Shown here: positions 25,677 to 37,600 of the stretch, piece by piece | Numbering within the stretch: position 1 is the first letter of the stretch | How the letters are laid out: each line of letters begins with the position of its first letter | Assembly (NCBI RefSeq): GCF_030463535.1 | Contig: NC_132888.1 | Coordinates: 8,537,581-8,601,580, forward strand | Direction of reading: 5' to 3' | Source of the DNA: Salminus brasiliensis | Taxonomy: Eukaryota > Chordata > Actinopteri > Characiformes > Bryconidae | Length of the DNA: 64,000 nucleotides | Notes under the pieces: generated by a model | Seen by the model: the letters and a program-made list of their open reading frames with translations, nothing else | Told to the model about the DNA's origin: nothing | Databases searched by the model: none | Made by a program: the position numbers and the translations under genes

Positions 25677-28600
25677 ATGGGGAAGAAGGTCCTTCAAGAT
25701 GATGCAAAGGTGCTCCCACATGGTCAGCTTAACAAGGTCAGTTTAAAGCTGTTATAATAACATATGATTGTGGTAGGAAATGTTGAAGAAACCTACACCC
25801 ACATGTGTCAACAAATAAAACAAAAAATAAATAAATAATCAACAAAAAATAAAACAGGTTTGTTAACTTTCCAATTCTACAGCTGTCCATCAGTCGGTGT
25901 CCCATGTCGATGAGTGTGAAAAACTTTCAGAATGGCTCAAGACACCAGGACACGCTCTACCACCGAGCTGTCAAGGTGGGTCCCTTACAGCACGGTATAA
26001 AAAACCTCAGAAAGTTACTAGAGTCATCTGTATATATCATATCATGCATTCATAGTATTAAAGTTTATGCACAAATAAAAACTGGACAAAAGGGTACAAA
26101 AAACCCCCCCTTGAGATCAAATGATGTGTGAATACATTTCAATAAATTATGTATTTTATAACATCTGTTTTGCTGATTTCTGTCTGTGTTCCCTTCCAGA
26201 ATCACTCCTGTAAACCCAAAGTGTGTGAGGGTTCAATCATGAACCCAAAGTCTTTAACTCGATGCCCCCCTGTATCTCCACCAGCACCCAACGAGCTTCT
26301 CACTCAGGCCATCGATTTCATCAACCAATACTACAAGTCCTTCAAAACGTAGGTCCACTCTAAATACAGGCTTGTGTAAATTTGAATTATGCTCCATGTT
26401 AATGTAAGTAGAAGAGAGAAGTGGAGTGGAGAGAAATCATGCATACTTTTGTAACACAGGTCTAGGATAGAGGAGCACTTGGCCCGTATTGATGAGGTGG
26501 CCCAGGAGATCGACGCCACTGGAACTTATCAGCTCACCACAGAAGAGCTGGCGTTTGGGGCCAAACAGGCATGGAGGAACGCGCCGAGGTGCATCGGCCG
26601 GATTCAGTGGGCCAATTTACAGGTATGAGAAGATTGCTGGCTGATGTTCAGACCTCAGAGACTCACATAATTTTTCAGTCACTGACTCATTGGGCATTCC
26701 TTTTTCTTAAGGGGCAGTGGTGGCTCAGCGATTAGAGCGCCGGGCTATCGATAACAGGGTTGTGGGTTCGATTCCCGGGCTTGGCAAGCTGCCACTGTTG
26801 GGCCCTTGAGCAAGGCCCTTTAATCTCTCTGCTCCCCGGGCGCTAGAGTTGGCTGCCCACCTACCGCTGTGTGTGTGTTCACTACCACAGATGGGTTAAA
26901 TGCAGAGGACACATACATGCACCTTTACCTTTTATGACTTGGTCGGTTGTTTCTCCTCAGCTGTTTGATGGACGTAAATGCAAGACTGCTGAGGACATGT
27001 TCCAGTTCCTGTGTGCTCATCTTAAATTTGCCACCAATGGAGGCAACGTGAGGTAGGCTGGTTTTAGAAGATGCATTGTTTTCGTCTTGGTCTTCTCCTT
27101 ATTTTTATGTTGTTGAATTTATGTGTTATTCTAATTGTCGGTATTTCCACAGATCAGCTATCACAGTGTTCCCCCAAAGAACCGTCGAGGAACATGATTT
27201 CCGTGTTTGGAACAGTCAGCTCATCAAATACGCCGGCTATCAGAGGAATGATGGCAGTGTGATTGGGGATCCCGCCAGTGTGGAATTCACAGAGGTATCC
27301 ATATCCACTTTGGTCTTGTTGATGGCCTTATGGTCTCATGCCAGTGTTTCTCAACCCTGGTCCTGGAGGCACTCTGCCCTGCACTTTTAGTGCTTTCCCT
27401 TCTCCCAACTGATTCAACTAATCAGGTCAACTAACTAGCCCTTTCAGAGTTGCAGGGGTTGTGTGAAAGCAGTGAGTCCACTAAAATGTGCAGAAAAGGG
27501 TGCCTCCTGGACCAGGGCTGAAAAACATGTATGTCTTATGCAGCATAAGATGTAGTAAATTCAGTGAATGTTCGTTTTGCTCATTTTCCAACTCTGAAAT
27601 AACTGTTTGTGTATGCACTGGGTTGTAGCACAGTCTACAATTCCTAATCCTAAATCTGCATTTCATCAGCTTTGTATCCAGCTTGGATGGACACCAAAGT
27701 ATGGCCTCTTTGATGTGCTGCCACTGGTCCTGCAGGCTAATGGAGAGGATCCTGAACTATTTGAAATTCCCCCAGAACTGATACTGGAGGTTCATATGGA
27801 ACACCCACAGTGAGTGATAAATACTTTCTGAACAAATTCTGAGATTTTAAAACCCTTTAGCTTCTTTATTGGTTCCTTAATGAAATCAGGGTTTCATGTA
27901 GTGATACACATACACTATATGTCCAAACATTTGTGGACACCCCTTTGCACCCATCTGTAACACAGATGTAGAAATGCACACACATAGCTTATCTAGTCAC
28001 CGATGAGAAGTACTGCCAATAGAATTGGACTCTCTTCAGCAGATAACCACAAACCTACTGGCATTATGTCTATTGCCAGCTGTGGGCTAGAGGGGTATAA
28101 AGCCCCCCAACATTGAGCTGTGGAGCAGGCATCAGTGTTCTCTGGAATTATGGTTGGTGCTCCATCCAGTACTTTTACGATGAGTTGGGGAGTTGGGGAT
28201 GAGGTGGGATGGGGTGGTGATCATCATCCAACATTCTGACCTCACTGATGCTCTTGTCACTGAATGCAATCAAATCCTCACAGCAATGCGCCTTCAAAAT
28301 CTGATAGAAAGTCTTCTTGCTTGGACAGAAGAGACAGTTACTCCAACAAAAGCAGGATACACTTGTTTTTATTTCCCTTGATTTCTGAAGAAACAATGAA
28401 TGGGCAGGTGTCCCAATACTTTTGTCCATCCAGTGTATCTTAGATATTTCTTTTTAGATTATAGCATATAGAGCATCCTTAAACATGCTTACTTATTTAG
28501 GTGTAGTCATTACAGTCTTTCATAGCTCTTTAAATGTCAGGCTTATTACACTCTATGAGTTCATTGGTTTGTTGGAATTCAGTGATTACATGTTTCTTAG

Positions 28601-31600
28601 TTGGAAAACTTCTGGGCATTTAAGGGGTTAAAAATGTTTCATTGTGGCTCAGTGTATAAAACTTGCCATTCAAACAGCTTTCAACTTTAAAATGTTCATA
28701 AAAATGTCTGAAAACTTTCTGAGCAGAGTCAGTCTGGGCTTTTCAAACCCTTTATCTTCTTTATTGGTTTCTTACAGTTCAACCAGGGTTTCATGCAGTG
28801 ATAAACATACACTATCCAAACATGTCCAAACATTTGTGGACGCCACCCATTGCTCACATAGATGTACAAATAGAGAGAGAAGAATCCTTAAATGGTTCTT
28901 TTTAGGCACCTTTTCAGGCTGTTGCAAACAACATCTTGGCATTTACGGTTCAAACAGCTTGCAACTTACAATTAGAAATTACAGACCTATGAAAAAAGAA
29001 ATTTATATGAACATGGTCCTGTTGTTTTTGTTGGAAAACATATATGCCTGGAATGCCGAAGAAGTGGGTCATTCAGGACTACGCTCAAGCAGAGTGCCTG
29101 AAAATACAAGACAGTGAGAGCATAAGAAGTGAGCCTTAGTGGGTTTCGTAAACACAAAGCTGTGTTTCAGTGATTGGCTAGTCTGTAAGTGTTTACTTCA
29201 GAAATTACAGCTGAACATTTTAATGTTAGCAGAGGTGGTATGAGATGCAATCTCAATGAGATCTAGTGATAGATCAAAAAGCGCGAAATTTGCAGGTTGG
29301 TTAGTTGTATTTGGTCAGTGTTGTTTGTGCAGACCTCCAAGGCTCTTCACTGGCTTAAGGTCTCTCAAGGCAGCTTGTGTTCTACTTGAAATCGTAGTAA
29401 AACTTGACTAAATCTCCTGGCTCCACGAACACAAGAATTCCTAAGTCATTGAAGCCTCTGTCATTGAAGGGTCTGCAATAAAAGAACCCTTAAATCAACC
29501 ATCCCTTCATTCCTGAAGATCAGGGTTGGAGTGCCAAAGCCTTTAGTCCTCAATAAAACCTGTCTCTTTGCCACATTCTTTCATCCAGACACAACAAACC
29601 AGTTTCGCCTGCCCAAACTAAGGAGGTCCAATGGCCACTGAGGCTTTCCTATTCCCAGAACGCCTCAACACTTCACTCCCAATCTACTAATTAGCTTCCT
29701 TGAGCTCTGTGTGAATTTCAATGAAGTGCTGTCAGCTGGAGCCCGCAATCTGCTCCCGAATCTGAAGTACTGAGTAATGTAATGAGAAGCTGTAATTGAG
29801 CAAAGAATGGTCTATGGGTTTTTGGTAAGACGCATTTAGGTCTAAATAGTATATTAAATGTAGTAGACACTGATCAAATGTCTGGTTCTGCCCCACACTT
29901 ATTCTTTCATCCAGCCCACTTATTTAAGGACTTCATTGGTTTCATTAAACCCAGGTGCCAGAAAACGGCCACAGTTATGTCTGTTTTGGACTGAAATCTA
30001 TACAAATGTCCCACATTGAAGGTCCAGGGTCAATGTTACATGTAGCCCAGAGTTCAAATGCTATGACAAACTGCGGCTGCACAGTACATTTAACATAGCC
30101 AAACTCTTTAACTTGTCATATTTGCAAGCAAAGTCTATTAACTTGGTCATATATGCCACAGAATGCCAGAGAAAATTTCCAAAAAGGGCAAAAAATCTTA
30201 TCTTAGCTAACATTATATTGGCCAACTAATATTGTCTAATTGGCTGTTTTTAGTATCACATTATATTTAATTAGTAGACCTAAACCTAAACTACTACACC
30301 TAAACCTAATACTATATCTATACTTAGGCTAATTTATGCCTAGCCTTAACCTAACATCCTGGTTGCACATGTAAATATAGGTGCATATAGATCAATAGTG
30401 GCAGTGTGAAGTTGGGACTTAAGCGGTTTGACCAATGGTTGACATAGATGCAAGTAATGTAGACCAATACTGATGGTAAGAAGTCAGGACCAATTTGACC
30501 AATGGTTGACATAGATGTAGATAATGTATGCAAATACTGGAGCTAAGAAGGTGTGTTTAAAGCTGTACAAAGACTGTATAAATATACAGTGATGTAAAAT
30601 CAGTGCGGAATCCAGGGAATTTTACCCAATTTAGAAATCCCAGCCAGACGCATCCCACATCCCCAAAAGAGAACATGAGGGGAAAAGGTCTGGGAAAAAG
30701 AAAATGTCTTAAAGATGTATTAAAACAGACATTAACCACTGCACCTATGTATACTCTATATCTCTGACCCTTTATTAATTGATGGTGATTTCTTTTGTAT
30801 TTAGTTACGAGTGGTTCAAAGATCTGAACCTCAGATGGTACGCCCTGCCTGCAGTGGCCAACATGTTGCTGGAGATTGGTGGTCTTGAGTTTACAGCATG
30901 CCCCTTCAATGGCTGGTACATGGGCACTGAGATTGGAGTGAGGGACTTCTGCGATCCTCAGCGCTACAACATTCTGGAGGTGATTTTAGCACTCTATTTA
31001 ACCAGAACAATGCAGGATAGTATAAAGGTTTAGATTATGGCACTGAGTTCAAACTAATCCCTGCTTCTGTTGCCTTGTGTCCTGCAGAAAGTTGGTCGTT
31101 ATATGGGCCTGGAAACACAGAAGCTGTCCTCACTGTGGAAGGATGAGGCTCTGGTTGCCATCAATGTTGCTGTCATTCATAGTTTCCAGGTACATTATGT
31201 AAAACAAATGCAGACCCAACATTTATTACATGCTTTTGATGATTTTTAATAGGGTCCACTTATTTATGTGGGTCTAAAAATAAGCTGTAAACGTAGTCCT
31301 CAGTTTTTGAATGCTGCTTTGTTTTACGCTCCAGAAAAATAAGGTGACCATCACTGACCACCACTCTGCAGCCGAGTCCTTCATGAAGCACATGGAGACT
31401 GAAGTGCGCCTGCGTGGGGGCTGTCCCGCTGACTGGGTCTGGCTGGTGCCGCCCATGTCTGGCTCTCTTACCCCAGTGTTTCACCAGGAGATGATCAGCT
31501 ACATCCTCTCTCCGTTCTTCTACTACCAGGTATTATTAATGAACATCTGTATATTGAGGGTGTGCTCATCAACCATCCAATTATTTAAGCTAATTTCAGC

Positions 31601-34600
31601 TTATTTTAGCTATAGTAACGAGTCTTCTTAGAAGGTACAACAGGTGTGGTGACCCTGAATGCACTAATTAAGCCTTAAAAGTCCTATCTTTAATTTGCTT
31701 ATGTAACAATATTGTCACTCATTGGCTTTTCTTCCATTTCACCTAATCTTGTGGAGAATTGCTTAACGATTTCCTGGTCTGGTCATTTCTGCTGTTTTCA
31801 GTCTGACCCCTGGTTGACATATACATGGAAAGATGAAAAGAGAGGTCTGAAAAAAGGAAAAATGATCACCTTCAAAGGTCTGATAAGGTGAGGCAGCGTC
31901 ATAGCACTCTTCTTCTCAACACAATTTTAACTCCTACAAATCTGTACTAAATCTGTACTATATTACGACTGTTTTTCACATCTGCAGGGCTGTGGTCTTC
32001 TCTCAAATGCTCATGCAAACAGTCTTGAAGAACAGAGTGCCTTGCACCATCCTCTACGCCACTGAAACTGGGAAATCACAGACTTTTGCCAAGAAGCTCA
32101 AGAAAATACTCAGCTGTGCCTTCAACCCCAGGGTAAGACAAAAGCGCACTGTTCCTTGAGGAACCTATGGAGGTTCTTTAATTGGAAACTGTGGAGAAAT
32201 CTCTTAAGGTGCTATGAGGAACCTTTAAGATACATTTTTTAGAAGAGAAAGTTTCCTTCAGGGTTCCTCAAAGCACCTAAAGAGGTAAAGAACCTTCAAA
32301 CGTTCTCCAAGGATCTTATACTTTTAACAGTGTGGACCGAACTTACGTTCCTGCCTCTTTCTGAAACAGCTGCTCTGCATGGAGGACTACAATTTTCATG
32401 AGCTTGAGAAAGAGCGTCTCCTGATGGTGGTGACCAGCACCTTTGGCAATGGAGAACCTCCAGGAAATGGAGTGGTATGGACACTCATTCACATTAAGCA
32501 ATTCATCATCTGTGTTGAAATATCATCTACAAAATGTCAAAGCTCTCATTTTATTATAACATGTTATAAAGCAGCAGAGCATGGAGCTCGGCCTTTGATC
32601 AAGATTAGTAATATCACAAGCGAAAATATCTAAACTTAATTGCTCAGCACCTTAATAACTTAAACACCAGCCCACTGTTAGTGAGCAATTCAGTCAAGAG
32701 TGGAGTATGTGCAAATGGTACAACTAATCCCATTGGCCAGGTTCATTGTTCAACAGATGGAGGGGCTAGTTGTAAGAGTAAGTCCACCATCATTGAAAAA
32801 ATATGGTGAAGATGAGACGTGAACTAGGGCTTCACGGTATATTGATTCAGCATCACTATCGCAATGTGGCAATAGTCGCATTGCAGAACATGCAGTGTCA
32901 CCTCAGGCAAATTAAATCAAACATGTGCTTTGCTGTATGATACAAGAGAAAATTCCCAGTGTTCTCATTTTCCATCGCATATCTGCCCAGGATTATTTAT
33001 TTTACTCTAATATTGGACATACAGAGTGCATTATTAATATGTTGGATCATTAGCATATTGTGACTTCTGGTGAAATCTGGAAAACAAATACCTGTTTTTT
33101 AAAAAATGTAAGTAATTTCAGTATCATGCAGCTCTGTATTAAACAGAGTGACATGTAATCTATTTAATTAGGAGATAATACATTGTTGCAGTCCTGCAAA
33201 AATCAGATCCAGTATCCAGATTTTTATCCAGATCTAATAGGAATGCTCTTAAAGTACTCCCAAATTGAACTCTGTGTATCAGCTCACAAACATCTAAATG
33301 TTTTAAAATATCTGTGGAAATGGGTGGAGTTCTCATTATTTTATTGGTTGACTTTGTGACTTATAATGCAGCATGACAACTGATCCAGCCACGTGAAGGC
33401 TGATTATTAGCATGGCCAGTTCTCACTGTGAGTTATTTATGCCTTCAAAATGTGTGACAGGCACCCAGAGGATGGATAAAGTATCTAAATCCAAAATCAC
33501 TGAAACTAAAATCACTGAATTTAGTTAGTTACTTACTTTTATTATTAATAAAACTGAAAACGGAACAATGGAAAAATTACAATTTTTAGATAAAAAATTA
33601 TGTCTGACTGGGCGAAAATTCACAAATGACAATGCTATGGGAATATGACCAGTGAGAAGATGACCAAAAGTATGTCCAACTGTTTACATAAAAATCTATG
33701 CTACACTTTGTTAGTTTGAGTCAGTGTTCATGGCAGTGTAACCATTCATAACTAATGTTTCTAATGTAGTTTTTTTCTTCTTTTTTAAAGAGTTTCAAGA
33801 AGCACCTTTACAGCATTAAAGACCTGCAGAACGTCAGGTAAGTCCAGTTCAGTAAAGGACTTAGCAATGCCCTTGAAGAACCACTGATGGTTCCATAAAA
33901 AAACGTATTTGTAAAGAAGATGAAGAACCATCACTTTTCTAAATATGGTACAAATTCTGCTTTGTAGCTCTGTTATTTTGTAAGAGTAAGAGTATGCCCT
34001 AATTCTCATCTGCTCTCGTCACACAGGTACTGCGTCTTCGGCCTCGGCTCTCGGATGTACCCGCAGTTTTGTGCGTTTGCTCATACTGTGGATGATAAGC
34101 TTGCAGAGCTGGGAGCCAAGCGTGTGACCTCCATTGGAGAAGGAGACGAGCTGAATGGGCAGGAAGAGGCTTTTTCAGCCTGGGCTTGCACTGCGTTCAA
34201 GGTTGGTGAGGCACCATTCATCTTAAATGGCAATAAATAGCATTTTTCACTTTGTGTGAATGATCTCTGGTTTTGTGTTGTAGGCTGCATGTAAGGAGTT
34301 TGGCGTTAAGGGTCAGCTGTCAGGGGCTGAGCGTCTAACAGACAGCTGGGACCCTCAGAAGCACAGAGTTCAGCCTGACAGCTCCACTGTAGACCGCATC
34401 TCAGGTACAACATCCAACTTCTAAAGTGTCTAATGTGAGGTGATGCTAAATGAATGGAAATATATTGGGATACACAGTAAGGATTTATATTAGTTATATA
34501 ATTATATTTTTCCGCAATAGCAGAACTCATTTCAAATCAGTGGGAATTTTGTGTTAAAAGTGATAAGTGAAAAAATTGAATTCCATTGATCACAACACTA

Positions 34601-37600
34601 TTCTGTAATTAATTCTGATTAATCACAAGTTATAATGCTAGCTAGCACATACTTAAAATTTTGGGCCGGAGAACAAATAAATGTGCCTAATAAACTGTCT
34701 AGAGGAATCCAGGTTTTTTGTTTCTTATAATATAATATATGTAGTTTTGAGACCTTTAACTTTTTAAGAGATAAATGGATGATCAGTCATTGGTCTGGAT
34801 TAAGCTAAAAGGTAATAGTAGAGTAGCTGTGTGTGTGGCGGGTGGGGGGGGGGGGGGGGGGGGGTGTTAGTTAATTATGAAATTTAATCCGTATTTCAAC
34901 ATAAATAAAGTGTAATCTACCCTCCGAGCTCAAAAGTAGGGACGCTGTGTTTACATCTCTACATCTCTAAATAAAACCCCTAATACGTCACTAGGCTCTG
35001 TAAAGACAGAGAGACCTGTCTTTAGTTGGGGCCTAACTTGGTATGATGATTAATTTGCATTAAAACAGGATTGACAGCACTAATAATATAAATAATTATA
35101 TGAATCTTATATTATATATGTCAGATACTGAACTGTACAGACCAGGAGTGCACAATGTGACTCGATATGGCTGCATTGTGAATTCAAAGAGCTTCTGAAT
35201 GAATGTCTATGTTAGGCTGTATTTAATTACTCAAACTGCACATAGAAATGTGAGGCACAGGGTTTTAAAGCTGCAGTGAAATAGTGGAGAAATCAATAAG
35301 CTCAGGACAAGGGATTAAGTGATTAAGAGACCACCTGCAGACTCCACAGGGGTGTAATTCTATTCTATTCTATTCTATTCTGGTTCAAAAAATGTAATTG
35401 AGAAATAAAACAAAATCTGTGGTATTCTTCCCTGTTTAGCCTATTTTTCCATGTATATGGACTATAAACTAGTAGGCGTTTATGCCTTATATGTTTTATA
35501 CATAACATGCATGCATATTTTAAGCAGTATTCCATGCAAATTTATTGTTCCTGATCTCCCCATACAGTCAGGAAGTGGAATATCGCACTTTGCTCAACCA
35601 CTAAAGGACGCACTTTACACATGCATTTTACAGGCTGAGACATACAGCAATATGACTCAGGTTACACAGTGTTATGCAGTTCTCACTTACGCAGTTCTGC
35701 CCGCTTCACCAAAGCTACACAGTGCTGTTTCTGGCATGCCGAACCCAGAGTAGCAACAATAGGGGTGCTATTCTCCCTATTACAGTCAGTGGAGCATCAC
35801 AGTGATTTTTAAGCTGTGATTTGGAGGTAAAAATGTTATGCTATGCTATTCTCAGGGGTAGTACATCCAGTCCTGAGTCTTCAGGTGCTATTAGTTCTGC
35901 TTTAGTTGTGTGGCCACCCTGAAACCCCATACTGCCTTCTCTCCTTTAACAGCTCTCTCAGCACTCCACTCCAAGGCTGTGTTCTCCATGAAGCTAAAGA
36001 GGAGGAAGAACCTACAGAGTCCACGATCAAGGTTGGCTCTCAAACCTGAAGTGTAGTTTTCTTAGTAGTTTACTCTCGTAGTTTGGTTTGCTATAATGTA
36101 AATTTCTCTTTAGACGTTCTACAATCCTGGTAGAGCTGGAGGTACATGGAGGAAAAAAGGATGTTCTGAAATACGCTCCTGGAGATCACGTTGGGGTTTT
36201 CCCAGGGAACTCGGCCGAGCTGGTGACTGGCATTCTGAAGCACCTCCCCAATGTCCCTCCCACCAATCAGACCCTCCGCCTTGAGTACCTCCCTGACTCC
36301 AGCTTAGGTAATAATTCATTCATCTTCCATCTTTTGTCAGATATGGTGTGTCATGGATAAGTGTAGGCTGATGGTTGAGATGATGGAGAGCATGTTGTCC
36401 ATGATTAGGTCTTGAGAGATTTAATCGTACAATCAGGGATCTTTGTGGTGTCCTGCAGGAGGCACACAGTGGCACACTGATTCTCGCATCCCAGCATGCC
36501 CTCTGGCCAAAGCTCTTACATACCTCCTGGATATCACCACTCCACCTTCTCAAAGCTTCCTGCACAAACTTTCACAAATGACCAATCAGGATGATGACCG
36601 ACAGCGTCTACTGGCTCTTGCAAAGGTGCTCTTTCTCATTCTCATTAACACAACTGGTAAACCAAATATAGCATACATAACCAGTCAAAAGTTTGGACAC
36701 AACATTGCCCCCCTCCCCAGTCATGACATCCTACATCCATGACAACTACAGGTGGCCCCAGAATCCTTTCATTGCATTTGGATCAGTTTTAAGATTTGGA
36801 TCAAAGTTTAAGATTATAATCAACACACATTTAACCAGGTGTGTCGAAACTTTTGACTGGTGCACTTTTTTCATCATATAATCATTGTAAAATTGGCTTA
36901 AATGTAAAAATGGCTTTAAATTTAAACCAAATTAGGACAAATAAAAAGTTTGATTGCAATGGAAGTTTGAAATATTGGTCCAAAACCGTTTTTTACCCCC
37001 ATATTACTAAAATAAAATCTAAAAATATGATTATTTAGGTGATTTTTTTACTTTTTTAGATGTAAACTGTTTGTAAGAGTAACTTCATTCTTGTGTACAG
37101 TATGTTTGAACTTCATTGATCAAATTGCGCCGTACTTCTGTAGGACTTCAAGGGTTACTCAGAATGGAAGGAATTCCGTCGGCCCAATTTCCTGGAGATT
37201 CTGGAAGAGTTCCCGTCCCTGGAGATCTCTGCCGCCTTCCTCCTCAGCCAGCTGCCCCTGATGAAGCCCCGCCTCTACTCTGTTAGCTCCTCCCCTGACC
37301 TTTACCCTAATGAGCTCCACCTCACTGTCTCTGTGGTCAACTACCGCACTCAAGGTAAAGTAAAATCTATACACAATACTATTGTCCACACAGAGAAGGA
37401 CACAGCGATGTTTACAATGATTTGTCTAGTTGACTGAAATCCTAATTTGTTTATTTACTCAGGTGGGCACGGTCCTCTGCATCATGGTGTCTGCAGCACA
37501 TGGCTCAACACCCTCAAAGAAGGACAAATGGTGCCCTGCTTTATTCATGGGTACGAACGACACATTCCTTTTACTTCATGTTTAACAAGAAAAAGTGCAG

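Larger units (their letters stand above)
25883..31529 (+). other. nos2: nos2 copy A: haem oxygenase module
   Basis: Exons 3-11 (roughly residues 21-437). The zinc/dimer motif CKPKVC is at Cys55-Cys60. The proximal haem ligand is Cys145 in [13 protein letters not shown]. The arginine-binding Glu322 lies in [12 protein letters not shown]. Pterin and dimer segments SAITVFPQR and [16 protein letters not shown] are intact. Haem-ligand numbering is about 55 lower than human NOS2, so the N-terminal extension is much shorter than in mammals. Confidence 0.93.

Noticed and set aside
28644-29117. 157-codon frame in nos2 copy A intron 8
   Set aside because: No recognisable domain; it overlaps MITE and palindromic-repeat fragments, and copy A splices cleanly across it.
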